Origin: Candidatus Aminicenantota bacterium
GTDB taxonomy: Bacteria; Acidobacteriota; Aminicenantia; Aminicenantales; Saccharicenantaceae
DNA length: 64,000 bases
Reading direction: 5' to 3'
Assembly: GCA_026393975.1 (NCBI GenBank)
Contig: JAPKZD010000009.1
Location: 62,001 to 126,000, forward strand
In this document: positions 52,638-60,327 of the stretch, one piece after another
Layout of the letters: every line of letters starts with the position of its first letter
How positions within the stretch are numbered: position 1 is the first letter of the stretch
Position numbers and translations under genes: made by a program
Notes under the pieces: model-generated
Seen by the model: the letters and a program-made list of their open reading frames with translations, nothing else
Database searches by the model: none
Told to the model about the DNA's origin: nothing

Positions 52638-53301
52638 CGCCGCCGACGAGCGACAGGATGCCGTTCGCTACGACGGCCGCGGCGGCCCCCGCCGCCCCTC
52701 CGATGCCGAAGCCGGCGATGCCGCCGAGGATCGAAAAAACGAGCCCGCCCAGGAGATCGCCTTGGTGATCCACGAAGAACCCGGGCAAGCCGGCGACGAA
52801 ACCGGTGAACAGGTTGGTCACCCCGGCGAGGAGACCCAGGAGGACCCCGGCGAACATCCCCAGGACGGCGAAGAACCAGAAAAACGAAACCGGGTGAAAA
52901 GAGCGGATGACGACCTCGCCTCCCGCCTGGGGCCGGGCCGCCTCCTCCGGCCCCGCCGGACCCGCCGCGTCGGACGCCGCCGGCTTTTTGGACGTCTCGT
53001 CCTCGCCCCGGTTGCCGCAGCGGACGCAGAATTCGGCTTCGAGGTCGTTCTCGAAACCGCAGGCAATACAGATCGCCTTCCGTTCCATCTGGGACGGGGG
53101 CTTGGCCTCGACCCACTCGCCACCCTCGAAAGCGTACCATTTTCCGCTCTGGGCCCCGATGACCCAGAAACGGCCCTCTTCGTCCTTGATCCGGAGTTGT
53201 TTCAAGGAATCGACGAACTCCCTCTGGGAGATTCTCCTGTCGTTGAATTTCTCCCGCAGAAGGGCGAAAGTGTCCTCGGCTTCCCGGAACTGGTCACCCA
53301 T
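52618..53301 (-). CDS. Zinc-ribbon membrane protein
   Basis: The protein is 227 aa. Residues 1-50 resemble a short regulatory helix pair (FREAEDTFALLREKFNDRRISQREFVDSLKQLR). A zinc ribbon, CIACGFENDLEAEFCVRCG, follows at about 75-93. Three hydrophobic, glycine-rich segments near the C-terminus suggest a membrane domain of YMGG/Gly-zipper type. The role is unknown. It is convergent with hypF and overlaps its end by 20 bases. Confidence 0.75.
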   Translation of the reverse strand: MGDQFREAEDTFALLREKFNDRRISQREFVDSLKQLRIKDEEGRFWVIGAQSGKWYAFEGGEWVEAKPPSQMERKAICIACGFENDLEAEFCVRCGNRGEDETSKKPAASDAAGPAGPEEAARPQAGGEVVIRSFHPVSFFWFFAVLGMFAGVLLGLLAGVTNLFTGFVAGLPGFFVDHQGDLLGGLVFSILGGIAGFGIGGAAGAAAAVVANGILSLVGGVRIRRS

Positions 53302-53462
53302 GCGAGCCTCCTTTGGCCCTCCTATATCTTAACGCCACAACATCAATCTTTTCAATGAGTTATTAAACGATTGAAAACACAGGAATTGCGGCCGTGACGA
53401 ATTCTTGTGCAATCCGAGTTATGTTCAAGCAGGACAGGCGATTGCCCTTTCAAAACACTTCC

Positions 53463-53496
53463 TTTTCCACAGCTTTTCCTCAAATCCTGTGAATAA
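53463..53496. other. Pair of DnaA-box-like sites in an AT-richer spacer
   Basis: TTTTCCACA (53463-53471, plus strand) and TTATTCACA (53496-53488, minus strand) both fit TTWTNCACA and face each other. The spacer 53302-53524 is more AT-rich than the rest of the window and has no gene. Two sites are too few to call an origin. Confidence 0.3.
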
Positions 53497-53524
53497 ATCC
53501 GGACCCTTCGTCGGCCGGCGGAAT

Positions 53525-54478
53525 TCATTTACCACCCCCGGCTAAGCCCTTGAAAAGACTCAGCAGGTCGAATCCCTTGACCGGATCGGGAATGAAGGAC
53601 AGGATAAAAATGACAACAATGAGAACGCTCAGGAACCGCCTTTTCGGGTCGAGCGGCACGTCCTCGTCCAAGACCGGGGGGTGTCTCAAACGGAGCTTGG
53701 ACTTGAACTCGAAAAAAAGGATGACGGCGGCCCAGAGGAACCAGCCGATCCAGAAAAAAACGCCCATGACGACGAAGATCGCGACGACGCCCTTCGAAAC
53801 AAGCCGCGCCTTACGGCCGAGGAGGGCGTAGGCGATGTGTCCGCCGTCGAGCTGACCGAACGGGATGAGGTTGAAGGACGTGACCAGGATGCCCACCCAG
53901 CCGGCGAAGCCAACCGGATGCAGGACGAGGACCGACCCCTCCGGAGTCCGGCCGAAGAAGAAAGCGCTCAGGAGCTTGAAGAGGAGCGGCTCGCCGAAGG
54001 AGATGGTATCCCCCGCGGGGACATACGTCGTGACCCTCGAAAAGGCCAGGCCGACAACTAGCGCGGGGACGGCGAGAAGAAACCCGACGAGAGGACCGTT
54101 GGCTCCGATGTCGAAGAGGTGGCGCTTGAAGTTTATGGGCGACTTGATCCTGATGAACGCCCCGAGGGTCCCGATGAGCGTCGGAGCGGGAATGAAGTAC
54201 GGCAAGGTCGCCGCGATGCCGTAGCGGCGGCATGTCAAATAGTGGCCGAGCTCGTGGCCGACGAGGATGGTCATCAGGACGGCAGCATAGAGAGCGCTCA
54301 GCGGAAAGACGCGGGGGTCGCTGAGCACGCGCCCCGCCTCGGTGATGGGGTTCGCCCCGGACTCGAAAAAGAGGTAGCTCGCGCTCCAGCCGAGGCCGAC
54401 AAAACAGGTCGAGAGGACGGTCAGAACAAAGAGGAGCCCGTTCAGCCAGGTCTTGCCCTGAGGCAGCGCGTCATTCAT
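53525..54478 (-). CDS. Site-2 protease family (M50) metallopeptidase
   Basis: The protein is 317 aa with about seven membrane segments. The zinc site HELGH is at 75-79 and the third ligand is D211 in NLIPFGQLDGGH. Such proteases cut membrane-bound regulators within the bilayer. This resembles the group with a larger loop between the motifs rather than RseP, since no PDZ domain is present. The substrate is unknown, and no anti-sigma factor is nearby. Confidence 0.92.
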   Translation of the reverse strand: MNDALPQGKTWLNGLLFVLTVLSTCFVGLGWSASYLFFESGANPITEAGRVLSDPRVFPLSALYAAVLMTILVGHELGHYLTCRRYGIAATLPYFIPAPTLIGTLGAFIRIKSPINFKRHLFDIGANGPLVGFLLAVPALVVGLAFSRVTTYVPAGDTISFGEPLLFKLLSAFFFGRTPEGSVLVLHPVGFAGWVGILVTSFNLIPFGQLDGGHIAYALLGRKARLVSKGVVAIFVVMGVFFWIGWFLWAAVILFFEFKSKLRLRHPPVLDEDVPLDPKRRFLSVLIVVIFILSFIPDPVKGFDLLSLFKGLAGGGK

Positions 54479-54548
54479 GGTCCCGGGGAAAAAAAGAGGA
54501 GTGAACCGCGTTCACTCCTTCTTCAAAACAAGCCCGATCGGTGATGGA

Positions 54549-54797
54549 TTACTTCCCCGAGAGCTTGTGGAACTTGGCCATCAGCTGGTCCTTGGTCTCC
54601 TTGTTCTCGGGGTCCTGGACGCAGGCTTCGACGGGACAGGCAGCCGCGCACTGGGACGCGTCAAAATGGCCGACGCACTCCGTGCACTTGGCCGGGTCGA
54701 TGAGGTAGCGTTCTTCGCCGGTGGTGATGGCCTGGTTGGGGCACTCGGGCTCGCAGGCGCCGCAGTTGATGCATTCTTCGGTGATGATGTAAGCCAT
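54549..54797 (-). CDS. 2[4Fe-4S] ferredoxin, Allochromatium type
   Basis: The protein is 82 aa. The first motif is CINCGACEPECP. The second is the long form CTECVGHFDASQCAAACP (CX2CX8CX3C), which marks the YfhL/Allochromatium group with very low potential clusters. It could carry electrons from the oxoacid oxidoreductase encoded at 45165-48060. AGGAGG precedes the start. Confidence 0.93.
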   Translation of the reverse strand: MAYIITEECINCGACEPECPNQAITTGEERYLIDPAKCTECVGHFDASQCAAACPVEACVQDPENKETKDQLMAKFHKLSGK

Positions 54798-54826
54798 GGA
54801 ATTCCTCCTCGGGTTATTCAGGGGAT

Positions 54827-54832
54827 ATTATA
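54827..54832 (-). promoter_or_regulatory. -10 element of the ferredoxin gene
   Basis: A perfect TATAAT reads 54832-54827 on the minus strand in the 40-base spacer before the ferredoxin gene, 30 bases from its ATG. The -35 falls in the end of the upstream gene. Confidence 0.4.
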
Positions 54833-54837
54833 TCATA

Positions 54838-55494
54838 CTATTTCCGGAGACCCAGGCGGCCGGCCTTGAGGGACGCCTCGTAGCCGAAGTAGGACTGGGA
54901 GTACTCCTCCTGGAGCTTCTTGTAGATCACCAGGGCCTCCTTCGTATCGCCCTTGAGTTCGCGGCTCTCCGCGAGGCGGAAAAGGACGGCGTCGAGCGGA
55001 TAGACCTTGGGCTTTTCGTCGCTGATCTTTTGGTAGATGGCGATGGCCTTGTCGAAGTCCTTCCTGCCGAGGGCGACCCGGGCCTTGATGTCCTCGGTCT
55101 GGTAGTAGAGGAGGTCCTTAGGCGCACCGGCGATACGGCCCAGGGTGGATTCCGCCTTGGCCCAATCGCTCCTCTCCGCCCAGTACTTGGCCAGCTCCAG
55201 GTTGGCCAGCCGGGCGGTGCGCCGTTCGCCGGCGAGCTTTTCGAGCTCGGCCAGCTTCTCCGGTTTCAGGGCCGCCTCGGCGGCGACGTCGCCGACCTGA
55301 CCGATGATCCCGCTCTGGACGCTCCGGCCGTGGGACCGGATGAGGACGAGGGCGACGAAGACGACGGCCGCGAAGGCCAGCGCTCCGGCGACGATCATGA
55401 ACTCCCGTTTCCACTTTTTCGCGTAATCGATGAGCCAGCTCAGGCCATGGGCCATCTGGTCTTCTTGGAGGTGGTGCCTTTCCGTTCTCTTCAT
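54838..55494 (-). CDS. Single-span TPR-type protein (YfgM-like)
   Basis: The protein is 218 aa from the ATG at 55494, chosen for GGGAGAGA upstream; an earlier in-frame ATG lacks such a site. Residues about 35-55 form one membrane segment after a basic, cytoplasmic N-terminus. The rest is helical repeats of TPR type (LAKYWAERSDWAKAESTLGRIAGAP, GRKDFDKAIAIYQKISDEKP). This layout matches the YfgM/TPR_21 family linked to the SecYEG translocon and periplasmic chaperones. Confidence 0.8.
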   Translation of the reverse strand: MKRTERHHLQEDQMAHGLSWLIDYAKKWKREFMIVAGALAFAAVVFVALVLIRSHGRSVQSGIIGQVGDVAAEAALKPEKLAELEKLAGERRTARLANLELAKYWAERSDWAKAESTLGRIAGAPKDLLYYQTEDIKARVALGRKDFDKAIAIYQKISDEKPKVYPLDAVLFRLAESRELKGDTKEALVIYKKLQEEYSQSYFGYEASLKAGRLGLRK

Positions 55495-55528
55495 TTCTCT
55501 CTCCCGCGCCGGAAATCGACAGCCCTCT

Positions 55529-55557
55529 TTTGTAGCATATAAATAAGGGGGGGTCAA
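55529..55557 (-). promoter_or_regulatory. Predicted promoter of the YfgM-like gene
   Basis: TTGACC (55557-55552), a 17-base spacer and TACAAA (55534-55529, four of six) on the minus strand, 34 bases before the ATG. Confidence 0.4.
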
Positions 55558-55603
55558 ACAGAAGGGGTCCGCGGCGGGCCGACGCGACAGGACGGGCGCG
55601 GGT

Positions 55604-56923
55604 TCAGATGTCGAACTTGATCAGGCCGGTCTTGAGCTTGATCTGCTCACGGATCGCGTCCTTGGAGATACGGTTTTCCTTTTCGGCCTTGATCGCCCGG
55701 AAAATCTCGTAGGTGGTGAGCAGGCCGTTTCCATCCTTCTGGGCCTCCTCGATCTGGGACGCGGAGAACGGGTTGTCCCTGAGCTTGGCCTCGGTCGCGG
55801 CGAAGTAGTTGCCGACGAGGACGGCCTTCATCCGGGTGTTGTCGAACTCCTGCATCCGCCGGCCCTTGTACTTCTGAAGGAGCGCACACTCGTCGTCGGT
55901 GGCCCAGTTCTTGCCGACCCGGACGAGGATGATGACGAGCTCGCCCTTGCGGATGCCGGCCTCGACGGGACAGTCGCCGGGGTCGATGAGCCAGGCGTCC
56001 TCCTCCTTGCTCCGGATGACGTTTTTCCAGTATTCGTCGACGTCCACCACCCGGCCCCAGCCGAGATAGCGGAAGGCGTGGACGACGGCTTTCCTGAGGA
56101 CCGCTCCTTCGCCCTTGAGAAGGCGATGAAACTCCTCCTGGCCTACGGCCTTCATCTCCTTGATCTGGCGGTCGAAGTCGGCGAGGACCTCGTCGAAACG
56201 CTTCTGCTCCTCTTCCCGCCTGAGGATCAAGACCTTGAGGTCCGGGAAGGCGTAGTCCTCGCCGTCGAGCCAATCGCCGGCCGGCCCCGCAGGGAGCTCG
56301 GCGCCGAGCGGCAGCTTGTCCTTCAGGATGTAGTCGACGACTTCGACGTTCTTCGGCCCGAATGACGGCAGGAGCAGGATATGACCCTTGCCTTTCCTCA
56401 GGATCATGGCCACGGGCGCGCCGTCCGTGCTCTTGGCCAGGAATTCGAACTTGCCGTTCGAGGCCGTTTCTTTCTCCCAGACGCCCTCGGCGAAGGTTTC
56501 GGGGAGCAGACGGTAAGCCTTGGCGATGAACGGCCGGAACCGTTCGAAGGGGACATGGAACAGGGCGCGGGGATTGAAAACCACCGCGTCGGCCCGGGCG
56601 CTGTCCTTGATCTGAAGTCCCTCGATCGGCCCAACGATGTTCGTCAGCTGGGGCGTCTCCCCGCCGCCGATAAAACAGACAACCCGGGCGCCTTCCCTGA
56701 CCCGCACCGTGAGGGCCTCGTGGACCCCGGCATGGAGGTCGGCCCGGCCTTCGGCAGCAACGCCGCCGACCTGGTAGAAGACGATCTCGCTTTCCTGGGG
56801 CAGGTCGAGGGACCCGGCTTTCCCCGTCGTCCAACCCGTGAACCGGGCTTCCACGTCGTATTTCTGGGAGACCAGACGGTCCCTCTCCGCTTCGCTGAAA
56901 TCGAGCAGCAGAATCTTGGCCAT
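55604..56923 (-). CDS. Unknown protein with possible degenerate nuclease-like C-terminal domain
   Basis: The protein is 439 aa; the ATG at 56923 follows AAAGGAG. Residues 1-95 look like a Rossmann-type domain ending in CFIGGGETPQLTN. A helical part (260-290) leads to a C-terminal region with the order FRYLGWG, GELVIILVRVG, MKAVLVGNYF, DNPFSASQIEEAQ, GLLTTYEIFRAI. That order resembles restriction-endonuclease-like folds in which a strand carries ExK, but here the strand reads LVRVGK, without the glutamate. So it is probably non-catalytic, if the fold guess is right. Function unknown. Confidence 0.65.
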   Translation of the reverse strand: MAKILLLDFSEAERDRLVSQKYDVEARFTGWTTGKAGSLDLPQESEIVFYQVGGVAAEGRADLHAGVHEALTVRVREGARVVCFIGGGETPQLTNIVGPIEGLQIKDSARADAVVFNPRALFHVPFERFRPFIAKAYRLLPETFAEGVWEKETASNGKFEFLAKSTDGAPVAMILRKGKGHILLLPSFGPKNVEVVDYILKDKLPLGAELPAGPAGDWLDGEDYAFPDLKVLILRREEEQKRFDEVLADFDRQIKEMKAVGQEEFHRLLKGEGAVLRKAVVHAFRYLGWGRVVDVDEYWKNVIRSKEEDAWLIDPGDCPVEAGIRKGELVIILVRVGKNWATDDECALLQKYKGRRMQEFDNTRMKAVLVGNYFAATEAKLRDNPFSASQIEEAQKDGNGLLTTYEIFRAIKAEKENRISKDAIREQIKLKTGLIKFDI

Positions 56924-56954
56924 GGGCCGGCTCCTTTCGAAGTGCGCCGGGCGG

Positions 56955-56960
56955 ATTATA
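56955..56960 (-). promoter_or_regulatory. -10 element of the gene at 55604-56923
   Basis: A perfect TATAAT reads 56960-56955 on the minus strand, 31 bases before the ATG. No good -35 is visible. Confidence 0.4.
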
Positions 56961-57104
56961 GCACGGGAACGCCCGGACAAGAGTTTGTCAGCCTATTTTC
57001 CGGCCCTATCATCCGGCTACCCCCCAGCCCCGGTCAATCACCCCTAGAGATGAACCCCGGGAGGAATTTCCCGCCGCGCCTGGGTAGAGAGTCCCGGACC
57101 GCGC

Positions 57105-57140
57105 TTGACGCATTTATATTAAATTGATAGGATATATAAT
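57105..57140 (+). promoter_or_regulatory. Predicted promoter of the cytochrome-porin operon
   Basis: TTGACG (57105-57110) is followed after 17 bases by TAGGAT (57128-57133), with a perfect TATAAT a little further on (57135-57140). The stretch 57110-57147 is strikingly AT-rich. AGGAGAG precedes the ATG at 57155. Confidence 0.45.
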
Positions 57141-57154
57141 ATTAGTAGGAGAGA

Positions 57155-57757
57155 ATGTCGGCCATGCCCGTGTCTACGGCTTGGAAAAAACATCTGTTGA
57201 GGGGGGCGCTCGTTTCCCTGTGTGGGTTCACGGCCTATGCCGGCTTCGCCCCCTCCCGCCTGCCGATGCCCGGGCGCCAGGACATCCCCGGTCCCTTGAG
57301 CGCGGCCCACGTTCCCAAGCCGGGCGAAACCGGGTGTTCGTCCTGTCACGACGAGGGGGGCAAGATGGCCGCAGCCAAGTGTCTCGCCTGCCACGCAGAG
57401 ATCGCTTCCCGCATCGCCGCCCAGAAGGGCTATCACCGGGACAAGCCGGGCGACTGCGCCCTCTGCCACGCCGAACATCAGGGCCGTCAGGCCAGTATCG
57501 TCGTTCTCGACAGAGCGAGCTTCGATCACGCCGAAACGGGCGCCGAACTGCTGGGCGCCCACCTGAAGCCCAAGGACTGCAACATGTGCCACACGCCGTC
57601 GAGCTCCTTCCCCAGAACCAAGGGCCGGTCCTACCTCCTCAAGGAGCCGGGCTGCCGGGCCTGCCACGCCTCCCCGCATCCGGGCCGTCAGGATAACTGT
57701 CTGGATTGCCATACCCAGGAGAGCTGGATGGTCGAATATCGGGAAGCGAGGAACTGA
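57155..57757 (+). CDS. Exported hexaheme c-type cytochrome
   Basis: The protein is 200 aa. An export signal (residues 10-30) is followed by six CXXCH heme sites at C61, C76, C101, C142, C167 and C182. Extra histidines (for example H94, H108, H125, H136) can act as distal ligands. Size and spacing fit the multiheme cytochrome c3/c7-like class. It precedes an outer-membrane barrel gene by 3 bases and would be the periplasmic partner of a porin-cytochrome conduit. Confidence 0.9.
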   Translation: MSAMPVSTAWKKHLLRGALVSLCGFTAYAGFAPSRLPMPGRQDIPGPLSAAHVPKPGETGCSSCHDEGGKMAAAKCLACHAEIASRIAAQKGYHRDKPGDCALCHAEHQGRQASIVVLDRASFDHAETGAELLGAHLKPKDCNMCHTPSSSFPRTKGRSYLLKEPGCRACHASPHPGRQDNCLDCHTQESWMVEYREARN

Positions 57758-57760
57758 GCC

Positions 57761-59062
57761 ATGTCCCACCGGGCGAAGTCGTTGATCGCCATCCTGGGAG
57801 CGGCACTTTTCGTCTCATGGATGCCCCTGACCGGCCAAACGGCCGGTTCCGGCTTCTACCAAAGGGGGACCGTCTACTTTGACTGGTACGGTTCACGTTA
57901 TTCCGACGGGACCTTCTTCAACCAGATCTCCGCCCGGTTCAGGTTCGACCTCATCAACCGGCCTGGGCAAGGCTGGACCCTGACCTTGGACGCCCGCGAC
58001 CGCGTCGGCATCCGCGGCACGGCGACGAACCAAGCCATCCTCTACAACGCCCGCCTGATCTTCGACAAAGCCGGCTCACCCTTTTATTTGTCCCTCGGCC
58101 AGATGAACCTCTACGACACGGCCGGGATCGGCGCGCTCCTGGGCGGGGTCGCGGGGTTCAAGGTCGGCCGCGATCTTTTGGCCGGAGCTTACGGCGGCCT
58201 CGAATCGACGCCCTACATCAACCGCCTCGACGCGAAGTATCTCAAGGCCGGCGCCTTCGTCCGCTGGCTCGGCCCGAAGGGCCGGGCGCTCGGCTTGAGC
58301 TTCAACCACTTGGCCTACGACGGCCGTGCCGAGCGGCAGTACGCCTACGCCAACCTTTTCCTTCCCGTGGAAAAGGTCCTTGTCGTCTACGGCGACGCGG
58401 AATACGAACTGGGGAACCACGTCGACGGCGCGAACCGTCTGTCGAGACTCTTCGGGAACGTCAGGCTCGACCTCGGCCGATGGGCCGACCTGACCGCGAG
58501 CTACAGCTCGGGCCGGGGCCTCGACTTCCACAGTTACCTCATCGCCGCCTCCCAAGACCCGACGATCTACGACCAGAACGTCGAGAGGTTCTACTACACG
58601 GGCTATTACGGCGTCCGGCTGAGCGTCAAGCCGACGGCCACCGTTCGCCTATCCGTGAGCCGCCAGCAGAGCGAACAGAAAGACCTCGGCATCCTCAACC
58701 ATACCTGGCAGTTCGGCGCCTCCGTCTGGAACATCCTCGGCCAGGGGATTTCCGTCATCGGGGACTACGCCCTCAACCGGGGCGACCTGTCCGAATCCGA
58801 CACCTACTACGTCTCCCTGACGAAGGATTTCGGGCGGTTCTCCCTGAACGGAAGTTTTTCCAATTCCTTCAACGGCGTGCGTTTCGATTCGAACGGCGGA
58901 GAGCCCTTGGTCATCCATCTTAACGATGCCCGGAACGTCTCGCTCGGGGCCCTCGTCCGGGTCAGCCGCAACCTCTCGGCGTCCATCGAGTACGGCGGGT
59001 TCCTCCAATCCGGCCTGAACGAACATTTTCTCTTCGTCCGATTGATCTACAGGAGCCGCTGA
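57761..59062 (+). CDS. Outer-membrane beta-barrel, porin component of the cytochrome conduit
   Basis: The protein is 433 aa with a signal peptide (1-27). The mature part is a series of amphipathic strands with tight turns (TVYFDWYGSRYSDGTFFNQISARFRFDL, and many more to the end), with no heme motif. It lies between two multiheme cytochrome genes with gaps of 3 and 7 bases, the layout of porin-cytochrome complexes, in which a barrel holds cytochromes across the outer membrane. Similarity to Geobacter OmbB or Shewanella MtrB was not tested. Confidence 0.82.
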   Translation: MSHRAKSLIAILGAALFVSWMPLTGQTAGSGFYQRGTVYFDWYGSRYSDGTFFNQISARFRFDLINRPGQGWTLTLDARDRVGIRGTATNQAILYNARLIFDKAGSPFYLSLGQMNLYDTAGIGALLGGVAGFKVGRDLLAGAYGGLESTPYINRLDAKYLKAGAFVRWLGPKGRALGLSFNHLAYDGRAERQYAYANLFLPVEKVLVVYGDAEYELGNHVDGANRLSRLFGNVRLDLGRWADLTASYSSGRGLDFHSYLIAASQDPTIYDQNVERFYYTGYYGVRLSVKPTATVRLSVSRQQSEQKDLGILNHTWQFGASVWNILGQGISVIGDYALNRGDLSESDTYYVSLTKDFGRFSLNGSFSNSFNGVRFDSNGGEPLVIHLNDARNVSLGALVRVSRNLSASIEYGGFLQSGLNEHFLFVRLIYRSR

Positions 59063-59069
59063 GGGAGCC

Positions 59070-59864
59070 ATGATCTATCTTCGTCCCAAACCCGGACTGA
59101 TCGTCCTTCTGGCCGGAGCGCTCTTCCCTCTCCTCCTCGTCCTTGGGGCGCAAAAAGGGACGGGGCAGGAGAAGGCAGTTAGGGCCGCCACGGCCAAGCC
59201 CGCCCAGGAATGGACCGCCAAGTCCCACGACAAGACGAACTTCCCTCTCATCGGAAAACATCGAACCCTGACCTGCCGGGAGTGCCACGTCAACAACGTC
59301 TTCGAAGGCACCCCGACGGATTGCGAGGTTTGCCATTGGCAGCGCCGCCAGGACGACCGGTACGGCCTCCGGCTCGGCACGCGCTGCTCCGACTGTCACA
59401 ACCCCATGTCCTGGAAGAAGGTCGACCCGGCCAAGTGGAGCCACGAGGCTGAGGCCGGATTCCGGCTCGAGGGCGTCCACCGGACCCTCGACTGCGAGGC
59501 TTGCCATGGAAGCGGCGGCTTCGCCCCCCGGCCGACCGCCTGCGCCGCCTGCCATCTCAATGACTACAACGGCACGGCCGACCCCGACCACAGGGCCGCC
59601 GGTTTCCCCCTCGATTGTACGGAATGCCATGGGAACTCGGCGAACGGCTGGACAGGGGCCTCCTTTATCCACGACTTCCCGATCCAGTCGGGCAAGCACG
59701 CCGGCCTCGCCTGCTCCGAATGCCACCGGACGAGCGACTTCCGATCCTTCAGCTGTCTCGAGTGCCACGAACAAACGGCGACGAACGACAAGCACAGCAG
59801 GACTACCGGATACGCCTACAGCTCCCCGGCCTGCTACGCCTGCCACCCGAAAGGGGCGCACTAA
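59070..59864 (+). CDS. Exported nonaheme c-type cytochrome
   Basis: The protein is 264 aa. One hydrophobic N-terminal segment (10-27) acts as export signal or anchor. Nine CXXCH sites begin at C69, C85, C106, C142, C158, C183, C215, C229 and C255. Units such as HDKTNFPLIGKHRTLTCRECH recur, with a histidine placed before each heme as likely distal ligand. With the hexaheme protein and the barrel it gives fifteen hemes for a trans-outer-membrane path. There is no lipobox, so surface attachment is open. Confidence 0.9.
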   Translation: MIYLRPKPGLIVLLAGALFPLLLVLGAQKGTGQEKAVRAATAKPAQEWTAKSHDKTNFPLIGKHRTLTCRECHVNNVFEGTPTDCEVCHWQRRQDDRYGLRLGTRCSDCHNPMSWKKVDPAKWSHEAEAGFRLEGVHRTLDCEACHGSGGFAPRPTACAACHLNDYNGTADPDHRAAGFPLDCTECHGNSANGWTGASFIHDFPIQSGKHAGLACSECHRTSDFRSFSCLECHEQTATNDKHSRTTGYAYSSPACYACHPKGAH

Positions 59865-59912
59865 CCGTTGAAAAAGCCGCCGCGCTGAGATAAATTAGGG
59901 CCGGCGGCGGAC

Positions 59913-60260
59913 ATGCCGAAGAAAGCGCGAGACAAAGGCTGGGTCATCGCCTTGACTCTCGCCTTCTGGTCCCTCGCGGCCTGGCTCCTCTATCCCCTGG
60001 TCAACCTCGACCGAGTCGATATGTCCAACATCAAGCCGTACCTCTACCGGTCCGTTCTCGGGCTGACGCTCCTGATCATCTTCTTCGGCAAGACGCTCTT
60101 CGACCTGATCTATCCCTGGGTGTATTCGAAGAAACTCCCCCGCCTGAACGCAGCCCTGCTGACGCTCTACGCCGCCGCCCTCGGCGGCGGCATCATTTTC
60201 ATGATCATCCGGATGGCGACGCTGGCCATGAAGAATCGCAGCGGGGGATTTTTTTTTTAA
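59913..60260 (+). CDS. Small inner-membrane protein of unknown function
   Basis: The protein is 115 aa with three hydrophobic segments (WVIALTLAFWSLAAWLLYPLV, LLIIFFGKTLFDLIYPWV and ALLTLYAAALGGGIIFMIIRM), basic termini and no known motif. It follows the nonaheme gene by 48 bases and may be cotranscribed. A quinol or electron-entry role would be guesswork. Confidence 0.65.
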   Translation: MPKKARDKGWVIALTLAFWSLAAWLLYPLVNLDRVDMSNIKPYLYRSVLGLTLLIIFFGKTLFDLIYPWVYSKKLPRLNAALLTLYAAALGGGIIFMIIRMATLAMKNRSGGFFF

Positions 60261-60327
60261 CGCATGGGAAGAAAGGCCACCTCCTGCCGTCAAAAGGAAC
60301 GGTGGATTTTAATTTCCAGGAGACTGA

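Noticed and set aside
53302-53524. Replication origin
   Set aside because: Only two DnaA-box-like 9-mers, no dnaA/dnaN/rpmH neighbours and no clear AT-rich unwinding tract.
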